NCBI GenBank assembly: GCA_026119855.1
Contig: JAOWBW010000163.1
Location: 992,001 to 1,056,000, forward strand
Origin: Campanula takesimana
Taxonomy: Eukaryota; Streptophyta; Magnoliopsida; Asterales; Campanulaceae
Length of the DNA: 64,000 nucleotides
Reading direction: 5' to 3'
Of the stretch, positions 12,216 through 22,663 are shown piece by piece. The number at the start of each line of letters is the position of its first letter. The first letter of the stretch is position 1. Below the pieces are notes generated by a model, which saw nothing but the letters and a program-made list of their open reading frames with translations, searched no databases and was not told the DNA's origin. The translations under genes were made by a program, and so were the position numbers.

Positions 12216-14125
12216 ATGGCTACTAAGAAATCATCCGACCCTTCTGCTCCATCTACATCTAAAACATCCAAAGGCGATATGGTATGATTTCTTGAACCCT
12301 TCCCTCTAGCATTTCATCTTTTTCCGCCATTGTTGTTCGTAAAAGCTTGTTCGTCTTCTACTATTTTTCCTTGCTTTTTCGTTCAATTTGTGGTTGATTA
12401 TGCTTACATATGTTCATATATGCTGGGTTTGATGTTTATTTCTTGTCTTTTGTTCAATTTTTGAGCAATTTTGATTTTTGGGTTTTCGGGTGTTCATTCG
12501 TATTTTTTTTCAGATAATATGTTCTGGGTTTGTTATTTGAACTTGTTCTTTTAGAACTTTGTTAGTATCTGCTCTTTTCGAATCTTTTGGTATACTTCTT
12601 TCATGTTTTGGTTAAGTTTTTGTTTTGCATGTTTATCCCCTGTTCATCATGTTCTTCATGCATTCAAAACCTTTTTCAAATTTTTTTTTACTTTGATTCA
12701 TTTTCGCCTTTTGTTAGTCTCTTATTGGGTTTTTACCATTTTACCCCTGTCCTCTTTTAACCGCCCCATTCACTGTTAGGATTCCTTAGTATCAATTTGT
12801 GTATTTCATTCAAACTGGTCATGTTTACTCAAACTGCTTATGTCAAACTCTTACTAACTTTGATTATTTTTAGGATGAATCCAACTTTGTTCCTGGATCC
12901 CAAATCATTAAAGCCGAATTCGAAGCTGATGCAGTTGGAAGAAAACTGCTTGCCCTGCTTGAATCGTCAAATCTGCTGCCTCTGTTTCAGTTGGATGAAC
13001 CGAAGTTTGACAGAGAGCTTTGTGCAGAATTCTTTGATAATGGGATTGTCTGTGTGGCACCTCTTTTGAATGGTAGAGGTGAATAAATCAGAGATTTAGA
13101 GTCTGGGGAAGTTAAGACTGAAAACGCCATTAAATCCACTGTCAGAGAAAAGGAAGTGGTTCTAACTGCGTCAAAGATTGCTATCTTGGCTGGACTGGAG
13201 AATTCTGGAATCCTTTCTATCAAACCAGAGTTAGTCATCCGAACCACATTAGAGCTCTTGGGGGTCTCTGTCTTCAACACTAAGACCACCCCTAAGAAGG
13301 AGTTTGGAGAGGTAATAGTCATGTTGTGTGATCTTGTAGACACTGGAGTGATGTGCAAAAATGGCAATCACAACAACTTCACTACTGAGCAGTACAACTA
13401 CTGCGTGGCTATCTACAAAGGGAAGAAACTGCACTGGCCAAGGATCATCATGCAAGAAATGATCAATGCCTTAAGCCGCCATACCTCTGCCAAAGCCGCT
13501 GGAAAAACAAAGATCAGAACTCATTGCAGACTTTTAACGAAGTTTCTTCATCAGGATTCTGTGATCTTTAAAGCTTCTGTGGCAAACAAAGCTGAATGGG
13601 TGCAACCAAATGAGAAGACCTTCTATGGTGCTTCAAAGCTTGATGCTTTCAGAACCGCGTTTGGATGGCGGTTTGCACAGGCAGTATGGAATGCTGATCC
13701 TTTACCTGAAGTGCAAAGAGGACCCTATCCTGAGGCACGGCTCAATAAGGCTGGTAGACCATATGCTGGTGGGATAGCTGATCAAGCTGCAGCTTCAAGG
13801 GCTAGAGAAGAAGCTCAAACTGCCACCTTGAATAGGCTAGGAGTTAGCCTGGATGGAACTGAGGCTCCAGTTGAGAGGGAGTCTGCGGTTGAGGGGGAGC
13901 CTGCAATCCCTGTGGCTCAACCCAGGGAAACCGCAGCTCCAAGAAAGAAGAAAGCCAAAATTACTGACCCTTCCAAACCCTCATCCAATCTTCCTCCAAA
14001 ATCATCCTTACCAAAATCCTTCCTTATTCTATCCAATCCCTCTTCTGAACCTCTTCTACCTTCATCTAAACCAATTCCCTTCACTAAATCATCTCAACCT
14101 ACTTCTTCTAAACCCCAGATAAAAC
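12216..14125 (+). pseudogene. Element B extra ORF, 5' part (Sirevirus env-like position)
   Basis: An extra reading frame lies after pol, where Sireviruses carry their env-like gene. ATG 12216 opens a 22-codon Ser/Thr/Lys-rich first exon. A predicted phase-0 intron (12282-12873) follows, then the frame continues from 12874 to 14125, where element C is inserted. One in-frame TAA (13084-13086) interrupts it. The middle (13156-13690) is a globular-looking domain of alternating helices that I do not recognise with confidence; the end is Pro/Ser-rich. I see no signal peptide or membrane span, so 'env-like' refers only to position. The frame continues exactly at 22664 after C. Confidence 0.6.
12282..12873 (+). 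other. Predicted intron in the extra ORF of B
   Basis: The donor is GGTATGA (GT at 12282-12283) and the acceptor is TTATTTTTAG (AG at 12872-12873). The 592-bp interval is T-rich and full of stops. Removing it keeps the frame (phase 0). The T-richness and the acceptor pyrimidine tract fit a plant intron. Confidence 0.6.
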
Positions 14126-15662
14126 TGTTGGTAGTGGCGCCCTAGGCACGTTTAATAAACGTTGTAATTGTTATCATTTATTTCATATCAATAAAGAGAT
14201 GTTTTGATTATTATTGTTGTTCATGTTTACTTATAATAATCCCCGTCCCTAGTGCTTGTTAAGCACTAGTATAAAGGCTAAATGATCATGGGATGATCAT
14301 GTTAGATTTATGGGTACTTGTTTGGAACAAGGTACTGAACTTGACCCGCTGCATGAGATTTATGTCATGGTCTATGTCGTACATATATCTCATATTAGTT
14401 ATGTCATTTTGAATCCTTAGATATGAAGTTATTATAGTCTTCCACTTGATGAACATTGTGTTTGACATATTCAAACGCTACCTTAACACGGTAGTTATAA
14501 AGGGTATGATTGGCATAAACGGATTCCCGTTGGGAAGAATAATAAGCTAAATGGATTTGTCCCTCCACGGAGAGATGTCAAGCTTGGGCCCCTCGAAGGA
14601 ATGATGTTGATGAAATGTTCGGCCGGACTCAAATGGATTGATTGGATCAATAGCATTTGAATTATCAACATATTCGGAATCGAGAAAGTATTGAACAAAA
14701 CAAGTTGACTGTTTGACCATGACTTGTGTTCAATGACATCGTGGACAAAGGGATTGTGACATATTCTAAAGGAATGCGAAATTGTATCTAGTTACACTAT
14801 TTGGATATGTATGACGGTTTGCTAGAACCTAATCATATCTTATGAGTTCATGTTTGAGCCCATTGCCAACTTAGTGTAATCCTAGAGGGTCACACACAAA
14901 TAGAACGAATCATAAAGGACAAAATTGGAATTATACAAAAATGTCAGGTTTTGGCTCTGGCACGGTCGTGCGCCTTAAAATGGCACGGCCGTGCCATAAA
15001 TCCAAACCAAGGCAAATTTGTCGACATGTTTGGCACGACCGTGCCAAGAAGTCAAGCACGACCGTGCCGAAATTGGTCGACTGGGGAAATCACGCGGACC
15101 TGATGGCACGACCGTGCCAGTTTATAGGGCACGACCGTGCCAGTCAAGTCGGCCAGAATTCCTTGTTGCCTAATTTGGTGACGGGATTTAGGATTCCTAA
15201 GTCCTTAAGGGTTAAGGATTGGGACCTATTTAAAGATCCTTTCAGCAGCCATTAGCATTATTATTGTGAGTGCCTCCATAAGGTTTTGAGAGGTTATTTT
15301 TCTTGTTCTAAGATCCCAAAAGTGAAGAACAAGAATATTCATAATTCCATATAGTTCTTGCAATTGTGAAAGTGTGTTTCACAATTTGGTCTAGCAACCA
15401 AGATCAAGAAGTTGCTTGATATTCGTTCGTGGTGTGGATACCGCTAGAGGGTGAAGCTCATCATCTTCAAGGTTCGCGTTCTTGATCAAGTTTCAAAATC
15501 TCCACCAAAGACCAAGAGAAAAATTTGATAGCCATCAAGGGTTAGTTATTCCTCTATTCATCTTGTTGTATTTGATTTAATCATATGAACGGATCTATGG
15601 GCTTTGGGTTTCAAAATTTTAAATGCTAATTTCCGCTGCGCATGTTTGATCGAAACCCAACA
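14126..15662 (+). repeat. Element C 5' LTR
   Basis: The LTR runs from TGTTGGTAGT to AAACCCAACA. About 20 differences from the 3' LTR (21123-22658) were counted by eye, about 1.3%. A weak TATA-like CTATTTAAAG is at about 15226. Six copies of a 14-bp palindrome lie just upstream at 14959-15141. Confidence 0.96.
14959..15141 (+). repeat. Six 14-bp CpG palindromes in C 5' LTR
   Basis: Copies of GGCACGRCCGTGCC start at 14959 (degenerate), 14982 (perfect GGCACGGCCGTGCC), 15032, 15055 (degenerate), 15105 and 15128. Each is a self-complementary CpG-rich site. Spacing is irregular, about 23-50 bp. The array ends about 85 bp before the TATA-like sequence, in the position of an upstream enhancer. The equivalent array in the 3' LTR spans 21955-22137. 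Confidence 0.9.
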
Positions 15663-15663
15663 G

Positions 15664-15675
15664 TGGTATCAGAGC
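15664..15675 (+). other. Element C primer binding site
   Basis: TGGTATCAGAGC lies 1 nt after the LTR, complementary to initiator-Met tRNA. Confidence 0.95.
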
Positions 15676-17152
15676 CCCGTTCATGTTGAGTATTTCAATA
15701 CTAAGATCATGTTGTGTATATAAATTGTTTATGTGCCTAGCATGATATGAATATTGGATTAGGTGATGTTTATGTGTTATATGATTTTATGTGGTTTATT
15801 GTTTTAGAAACTTTAATCGCACTATTCAATCGCAATAAAAATTATGGTGGATTTAAAATTGTTTGGATTATCAATTTTTGATTGGATCAAAGTTTTGATA
15901 TTCTAGGGATTCAAGAATAAATTGTTTATTCAAGGTTTTGTTGATCATGGTGATTGGATCACCAAGAACACCAAATCTTTATTGAATCGGGAAAAACAAT
16001 TTTGAGACAAATTTTGGAACTTTAAAATTTTGATTTTCGGAAGGGTCCGACCGGACCCATACCTTGACCAGGCCGGACCTAGGGTTTGGCGCGGGGAAGG
16101 GCTTGGGTCTTGGGTGTGGATCTTGGGTTTAAATTTCCTATTTGTTTTAGTCTTGCGAGTCTAAGATTGGTTCAAGGTTTGGATGGCTAATCTACGTTCA
16201 TCGAGATTGTGTTTCCCAAACTTGATCGCAATCGAAGTTTCAAAGGTAAAACGAAGTTAGAATTATGAAGAGTTCATAATTGCTAAAATTAAGAAACAAA
16301 GTTCTTGATTCAAAGATTGGAGATCCATGTGGAATTGTGAATGCAATTGGCCTACGTTCATCGAGACCATCTATTGCTTAGTTTCGGCCACATGGACTAC
16401 TTTCTTGGTTTCTTGAATTAGTGCGGAATTGTGGATGCCATATGGCTTAGTTTAGGTCGCACTTCTTGTTGTCTTGATTTGGAGATGATAACCAAAGTTC
16501 AAATAGTCTCATCCTCATAATTATAGAGAAACTAATGACATATAAATATTATGCTTAAATTAATGGAGATTAATTTAGTGGCTAAACTTGATGTGTAACA
16601 TGTTTATATTATGTGCTCATAAATGTGTTATATGCTATATGTGATGAACCTTCAAAGAAAGTTTTAAGTCCTTTTGCCATGATTAAAACACTTGTTTATA
16701 CATGAGTAATTTTATGTGGGCTCGCCAAAGCGAGGTGCATTGATTTTATTCATGTTTGAGCAAGATGAGTGAATAAGAGTTTCCTATGCGTTTAAAATGG
16801 TTGGACCTAATTAAGCGTCAAAACAGTTTTGAGCTTAAGGCAAAGATGAGATTTAAAATGCTTTTTGAAATTGGATTTTTTAAAGAATCTCATGAAAAAA
16901 AAAAACTGAGAGTCATATGAGATATGATTGAGAAGAGTTGTCTACCTAATTGATTTAATTTTGAGCGGTGCGCCAAAGCGTACTCAAAATTAGATTAAAG
17001 CGGGATCTCAACCCAATTAAATTATATTATACATTGGATGTATAAGAAGGTTATATAATTTAGTGGGAGTGTTTTGTTTAAAACACATTATTTATCTCTT
17101 TAATGAAAATCGGTACTTATTAAATTTTGGAAATTTTGCATATTTGTAGATA
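15676..17152 (+). other. Element C untranslated leader
   Basis: A 1.5-kb leader is colinear with 488-1966 of element A. It contains a GC-rich motif pair near 16039-16085 (TCCGACCGGACCC, GGCCGGACCT). That motif type belongs to the LTR module of A, not to C's own LTR. No ORF is supported. Confidence 0.75.
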
Positions 17153-17229
17153 ATGACTAATAACACTCAATCAATGTCGTTGCGATCGATCCTTGAGAAG
17201 GATAAGCTCGAAGAGAATGGTACAACTTT

Positions 17230-20200
17230 ATGGATTGGATCCGTAGCATAAGAATCGTTCTTAGGCAAGAAGATAAGTTGTACATTCTCGATGGGCCTCT
17301 CCCTGCTGAACCACCGCCTACTGCCCCTAGGGTAGAAAGGGGCAATTACAAGAAACATCGTAATGATTCTAGAGATGTAAGTTGTCTCATGCTTGCTGCT
17401 ATGTGTTCAAAACTCCAACAAAGTTTGGAACATTTGGAAGCCTATGAGATAGGCGTGGAGTTGAGAACCATGTTTCAAGAGCAAGCTAGGCAAGAGAGGT
17501 ACAAGACCATTGTTGCATTCACTACTTGTAAAATGAATGAAGGGCAACAAGTGAGTCCTCACTTTCTTAAAATGAAAGGTTATGTAGAGCACCTTGAGAA
17601 ACTTGGCTATCCAATCCCATTGGAGCTAGCCACGGATCTCATTCTTAATTCATTGCCTAAAAGTTATAATCAGTTTGTGATGAATTATAACATGCATGGA
17701 ATGGATAAGAATCTCTCTGAGTTGCATGGGATGCTCAAAACTGCAGAGATGAAAATTGTGGAGAAAGGTTCTCCCGTGCTCTTGGTTCATGATGGGAAGA
17801 AGCCTGGTGCCAAAGGCAAGGGTAAGGCAAAAGTTGTCAAACCCAAGATAAGCAAGGCAAAGGTTTCCAAGGCTTCTGAGGCAAAACCCGATACACAAAA
17901 GGATGCAATTTGTTTCCATTGTCAAGAAATTGGTCATTGGAAACGTAATTGCAAGGCTTTCTTGGAAGAGCAAAAGAAGAAGAAGGGCAGCAAGGCTGCG
18001 TCGACTTCAGGTATCTATATGATAGATATTCTCCTTTCTACCACTGATTCTTGGGTATTGGATACCGGATGTGGTTCTCACATTTGTCTAAATGTGCAGG
18101 GACTAAAGAATAGGAGACTGCTTAAAGAAGGTGAAGTAGATCTACGCGTGGGAAATGGAGCAAGAGTTGCTGCATTAGCCGTAGGGACTTATGAAGTCAC
18201 TTTACCTTCCGGATTAATTCTTGTTTTGAACAATTGTTATTATGTTCCGGATTTAAGCAGAAATATTATTTCAATTTCTTGTTTGGATAATGAAGGTTTT
18301 AAGTTTCTTATTGAGAATAAGAAATTTTCTATTTATTTAAATGATGTGCTTTATGGTATTCCTAATTCATTTAATGGCCTTTATATCTTGGATGTCAAGA
18401 ATGAAAATAATGTCTATCATGTAAATAAGAAATCTAAACCTAATGATGTAAATCATACTTATTTGTGGCATTGCCGTCTTGGTCATATTAATGAGAAGCG
18501 TATCTCAAAACTCCATGGGGACGGACTTTTGGGTTCATGTGACTTAGAGGCATATGATACTTGTGAGTCGTGTCTTCTTGGAAAAATGACTAAGACACCT
18601 TTTACCAAGTTGGGTGAAAGGGCAAGCGACTTATTGGGGTTGATACATTCCGATGTATGCGGACCATTAAGTAGCAATGCTAGGGGAGGATTTCAATACT
18701 TCATAACCTTCACTGATGATTGTAGTAGATTTGGGTATGTTTACCTAATGAAACATAAAAGTGAAGCATTTGAGATATTTAGAATATTTCAAAATGAAGT
18801 AGAAAAACAACTTGGCAAAAGTATAAAAGCACTTCGATCAGATCGAGGTGGAGAATACTTAAGTCAAGAATTTGATGATCATCTAAAGAATTGTGGAATA
18901 ATTTCACAATTGACTCCACCGGGAACACCACAATGGAATGGTGTGTCCGAGAGGAGGAATCGGACTTTGTTAGACATGGTTCGATCAATGATGAGTCAAG
19001 TTGATCTTCCAATATCCTTTTGGGGTTACGCTCTAGAAACCGCTGCTTTCACACTAAATCGTGTTCCAACTAAATCGGTTCAAAAGACTCCATATGAGAT
19101 GTGGAGCGGAAAGAAGCCTTGTCTATCTTTCATGAAGATTTGGCGTTGTGAAGTTTTTGTCAAAAGACTTATCTCAGACAAACTTGCACTCAAATCTGAT
19201 AAATGTATTTTCGTGGGATATCCTAAGGAAACTAAAGGATATTACTTTTACAACCGAGAGGACAACAAAGTATTTGTTGCCCGAACTGGTGTGTTTCTAG
19301 AGAAAGAGTTTCTCTCCAAAGAAATCAGTGGGAGTAAAATAAATCTTGAAGAAATTCGAGACCCAAAAAATAACATTGAACCAATAGTGGAACAAGAACA
19401 AGAACCACAAGGAGTTGTGGAACCTGTTCAAAGTACACAAGCAACTCGCAAATCTAGTAGGTTACGATCCGAGCTCGAGAGATATGGATTTCTCGTAACG
19501 GATAGTAATGAGGTAGAAATCATTGAGAATGATGAACCGTCAACCTACCAAGAGGCGATGTCTTCTCCTGATTCGGACAAGTGGCTTGGAGCCATGGAAT
19601 CCGAATTGCAATCCATGCAAGACAATCAAGTTTGGAATTTGATTGATGCGCCCGAATGTGTAAAAACCATAGGATGCAAATGGGTCTTCAAGAAGAAGAC
19701 TGACATGGATGGGAAGGTGCATACTTACAAAGCTAGGCTTGTAGCGAAAGGTTATAGGCAAGTTCATGGTATTGACTATGATGAGACCTTTTCACCCGTA
19801 GCAGTGATCAAGTCTATAAGAATTTTGCTTGCCATTGCCGCATATCATGACTATGAAATATGGCAGATGGACGTCAAAACCGCTTTCCTGAATGGAAAAC
19901 TTCAAGAGGATGTGTATATGACACAACCAGAAGGTTTTGAACAAGATTCTAAGGTATGCAAATTGCAGAGATCCATCTATGGATTGAAGCAAGCTTCTAG
20001 GAGTTGGAATCTCCGTTTTGATGAATCGGTCAAAGAGTTTGGTTTCATCAAGAACGAAGATGAGCCTTGTGTATACAAGAAGATTAGTGGGAGCATAGTG
20101 CTATTCCTTGTTTTATACGTGGATGACATATTGCTCATTGGAAACGATATTCCTACACTTCAGTCTGTGAAGACTTGGTTAGGAAAGTGTTTTGCAATGA

Positions 20201-21108
20201 AAGATATGGGTGAAGCCGCATATATTCTTGGCATTAAGATCTATAGAGATAGATCAAGGAGACTGCTTGGTTTAAGCCAAAGTACATACATTGACAAGGT
20301 CATTAGAAGATTCCGTATGGAAAATTCTAAGAGAGGGACCTTGCCCGTGTTACATGGAGTTTCTCTAAGCAAGACTCAATGTCCTAAGACAAACGATGAG
20401 CGTGAGAAAATGAATGATGTTCCATATGCTTCGGCAATTGGGTCCATCATGTATGCCATGATTTGTACTAGGCCGGATGTGTCTTATGCTTTGAGCATGA
20501 CAAGTAGATACCAATCCGACCCTGGCGAAAATCACTGGATAGCTGTAAAAGCAATTCTTAAGTACTTGAGAAGAACTAAAGACTCGTTTTTGGTCTATGG
20601 AGGAATGGAAGATGATCTCGTTGTAAATGCTTACACGGATGCAAGCTTCCAAACCGACAAAGATGATAGCCGATCGCAATCGGGATTTGTGTTTATGTTA
20701 AATGGTGGAGCTGTAAGCTGGAAGAGTTTCAAGCAAAGTACAACCGCTGATTCTACAACAGAAGCTGAGTATATTGCTGCATCGGATGCTGCAAAGGAAG
20801 CTGTTTGGATTAAGAAGTTCATAACTGAACTTGAAGTGGTTCCTAGTATTGCTAGTCCAATAGACATTTATTGCGACAATAATGGTGCTATTGCTCAAGC
20901 AAAGGAACCAAGAGCACATCAGAAATCCAAACACATACTTAGGCGTTTTCATATCATTCGAGAGATCGTTGATAGGGGAGACGTAAATATATGCAGAGTA
21001 CCTACTGATGACAATGTTGCGGACCCGCTAACAAAGGGACTTCCACAAGCTAAACATGATGGTCATGTTAGGTCCATGGGTATTAGATACATGGGAGATT
21101 GGGCCTAG
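17230..21108 (+). CDS. Element C copia Gag-Pol polyprotein
   Basis: One frame of 1292 codons carries all copia activities. Gag (UBN2-like) occupies about residues 1-220, the CCHC knuckle CFHCQEIGHWKRNC about 227-240, protease DTG about 278, GAG-pre-integrase (WHCRLGHINEKR) about 415, integrase with FTDD about 496, RSDRGGEY about 537 and SERRN about 573. RT has QMDVKTAFLNG about 879 and YVDD at 963-966; RNase H has YTDASF about 1134 and EAEYIA about 1177. The family start is probably ATG 17153, but a single missing A near 17224 (compare tacaaac in A at 2035 with tacaac here) puts that start out of frame. The frame shown begins at the next ATG and lacks about 25 N-terminal Gag residues. Lineage within copia is not assigned. 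Confidence 0.93.
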   Translation: MDWIRSIRIVLRQEDKLYILDGPLPAEPPPTAPRVERGNYKKHRNDSRDVSCLMLAAMCSKLQQSLEHLEAYEIGVELRTMFQEQARQERYKTIVAFTTCKMNEGQQVSPHFLKMKGYVEHLEKLGYPIPLELATDLILNSLPKSYNQFVMNYNMHGMDKNLSELHGMLKTAEMKIVEKGSPVLLVHDGKKPGAKGKGKAKVVKPKISKAKVSKASEAKPDTQKDAICFHCQEIGHWKRNCKAFLEEQKKKKGSKAASTSGIYMIDILLSTTDSWVLDTGCGSHICLNVQGLKNRRLLKEGEVDLRVGNGARVAALAVGTYEVTLPSGLILVLNNCYYVPDLSRNIISISCLDNEGFKFLIENKKFSIYLNDVLYGIPNSFNGLYILDVKNENNVYHVNKKSKPNDVNHTYLWHCRLGHINEKRISKLHGDGLLGSCDLEAYDTCESCLLGKMTKTPFTKLGERASDLLGLIHSDVCGPLSSNARGGFQYFITFTDDCSRFGYVYLMKHKSEAFEIFRIFQNEVEKQLGKSIKALRSDRGGEYLSQEFDDHLKNCGIISQLTPPGTPQWNGVSERRNRTLLDMVRSMMSQVDLPISFWGYALETAAFTLNRVPTKSVQKTPYEMWSGKKPCLSFMKIWRCEVFVKRLISDKLALKSDKCIFVGYPKETKGYYFYNREDNKVFVARTGVFLEKEFLSKEISGSKINLEEIRDPKNNIEPIVEQEQEPQGVVEPVQSTQATRKSSRLRSELERYGFLVTDSNEVEIIENDEPSTYQEAMSSPDSDKWLGAMESELQSMQDNQVWNLIDAPECVKTIGCKWVFKKKTDMDGKVHTYKARLVAKGYRQVHGIDYDETFSPVAVIKSIRILLAIAAYHDYEIWQMDVKTAFLNGKLQEDVYMTQPEGFEQDSKVCKLQRSIYGLKQASRSWNLRFDESVKEFGFIKNEDEPCVYKKISGSIVLFLVLYVDDILLIGNDIPTLQSVKTWLGKCFAMKDMGEAAYILGIKIYRDRSRRLLGLSQSTYIDKVIRRFRMENSKRGTLPVLHGVSLSKTQCPKTNDEREKMNDVPYASAIGSIMYAMICTRPDVSYALSMTSRYQSDPGENHWIAVKAILKYLRRTKDSFLVYGGMEDDLVVNAYTDASFQTDKDDSRSQSGFVFMLNGGAVSWKSFKQSTTADSTTEAEYIAASDAAKEAVWIKKFITELEVVPSIASPIDIYCDNNGAIAQAKEPRAHQKSKHILRRFHIIREIVDRGDVNICRVPTDDNVADPLTKGLPQAKHDGHVRSMGIRYMGDWA

Positions 21109-21122
21109 GGCAAATGGGAGAT
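21109..21122 (+). other. Element C polypurine tract
   Basis: The purine-rich GGCAAATGGGAGAT lies directly before the 3' LTR. It is the expected plus-strand primer. The polyprotein stop is immediately upstream. Confidence 0.85.
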
Positions 21123-22658
21123 TGTTGGTAGTGGTGCCCTAGGCACGTTTAATAAACGTTGTAATTGTTATCATTTATTTCATATCAATAAAGAGATGTT
21201 TTGATTATTATTGTTGTTCATGTTTACTTATAATAATCCCCGTCCCTAGTGCTTGTTAAGCACTAGTATAAAGGCTAAATGATCATGGGATGATCATGTT
21301 AGATTTATGGGTACTTGTTTGGAACAAGGTACTGAACTTGACCCGCTGCATGAGATTTATGTCATGGTCTATGTCGTACATATATCTCATATTAGTTATG
21401 TCATTTGAATCCTTAGATATGAAGTTATTATAGTCTTCCACTTAATGAACATTGTGTTTGACATATTCAAACGCTACCTTAACACGGTAGTTATAAAGGG
21501 TATGATTGGCATAATCGGATTCCCGTTGGGAAGAATAATAAGCTAAATGGATTTGTCCCTCCACGGAGAGATGTCAAGCTTGGGCCCCTCGAAGGAATGA
21601 TGTTGATGAAATGTTCGGCCGGACTCAAATGGATTGATTGGATCAATAGCATTTGAATTATCAACATATTCGGAATCGAGAAAGTATTGAACAAAACAAG
21701 TTGACTATTTGACCATGACTTGTGTTCAATGACATCGTGGACAAAGGGATTGTGACATATTCTAAAGGAATGCGAAATTGTATCTAGTTACACTATTTGG
21801 ATAGGTATGACGGTTTGCTAGAACCTAATCATATCTTATGGGTTCATGTTTGAGCCCATTGCCAACTTAGTGTAATCCTAGAGGGTCACACACAAATAGA
21901 ACAGATCATAAAGGACAAAATTGGAATTATGTAAAAATGTCAGGTTTTGGATCTGGCATGGTCGTGCGCCTTAAAATGGCACGGCCGTGCCATAAATCCA
22001 AACCAAGGAAAATCTGTCGACATGTTTGGCACGACCGTGCCAAGAAGTCAAGCACGACCGTGCCGAAATTGGTCGACTAGGGAAATCACGCGGACCTGAT
22101 GACACGACCGTGCCAGTTTATAGGGCACGACCGTGCCAGTCAAGTCGGCCAGAATTCCTTGTTGCCTAATTTGGTGACGGGATTTAGGATTCCTAAGTCC
22201 TTAAGAGTTAAGGATTGGGACATATTTAAAGATCCTTTCAGCAGCCATTAGCATTATTATTGTGAGTGCCTTCATAAGGTTTTGAGAGGTTATTTTTCTT
22301 GTTCTAAGATCCCAAAAGTGAAGAACAAGAATATTCATAATTCCATATAGTTCTTGCAATTGTGAAAGTGTGTTTCACAATTTGGTCTAGCAACCAAGAT
22401 CAAGAAGTTGCTTGATATTCGTTCGTGGTGTGGATACCGCTAGAGGGTGAAGCTCATCATCTTCAAGGTTCGCGTTCTTGATCAAGTTTCAAAATCTCCA
22501 CCAAAGACCAAGAGAAAAATTTGATAGCCATCAAGGGTTAGTTATTCCTCTATTCATCTTGTTGTATTTGATTTAATCATATGAACGGATCTATGGGCTT
22601 TGGGTTTCAAAATTTTAAATGCTAATTTCCGCTGCGCATGTTTGATCGAAACCCAACA
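21123..22658 (+). repeat. Element C 3' LTR
   Basis: A 1536-bp partner of the 5' LTR. The palindrome array is at 21955-22137, with some copies altered (for example GGCATGGTCGTGCG at 21955 and GACACGACCGTGCC near 22101), mostly by transitions. It ends in AAACCCAACA followed by the TSD. Confidence 0.96.
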
Positions 22659-22663
22659 AAAAC

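Larger units (their letters stand above)
14126..22658 (+). mobile_element. Element C: complete Ty1/copia retrotransposon
   Basis: This is an 8533-bp element with LTRs of 1537 and 1536 bp, the perfect TSD AAAAC (14121-14125 and 22659-22663), an initiator-Met primer binding site, one long polyprotein and a polypurine tract. It is inserted in the extra ORF of B. It belongs to the same family as A: the LTR starts, leaders and polyproteins are colinear. It is the best-preserved element in the window, and a 1-bp deletion at the start of gag is its only obvious coding lesion. Confidence 0.96.

Noticed and set aside
13156..14125. Independent host gene between B pol and C
   Set aside because: The frame continues after C at 22664 and the whole lies between B's pol and its 3' LTR, so it belongs to element B.
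14959..15141. CRISPR-like array
   Set aside because: The repeats are short palindromes with unequal spacing inside a eukaryotic LTR and there are no cas genes.
14941..15255. 104-codon ORF
   Set aside because: It lies in element C's LTR across the palindrome array and has no homology-like features.
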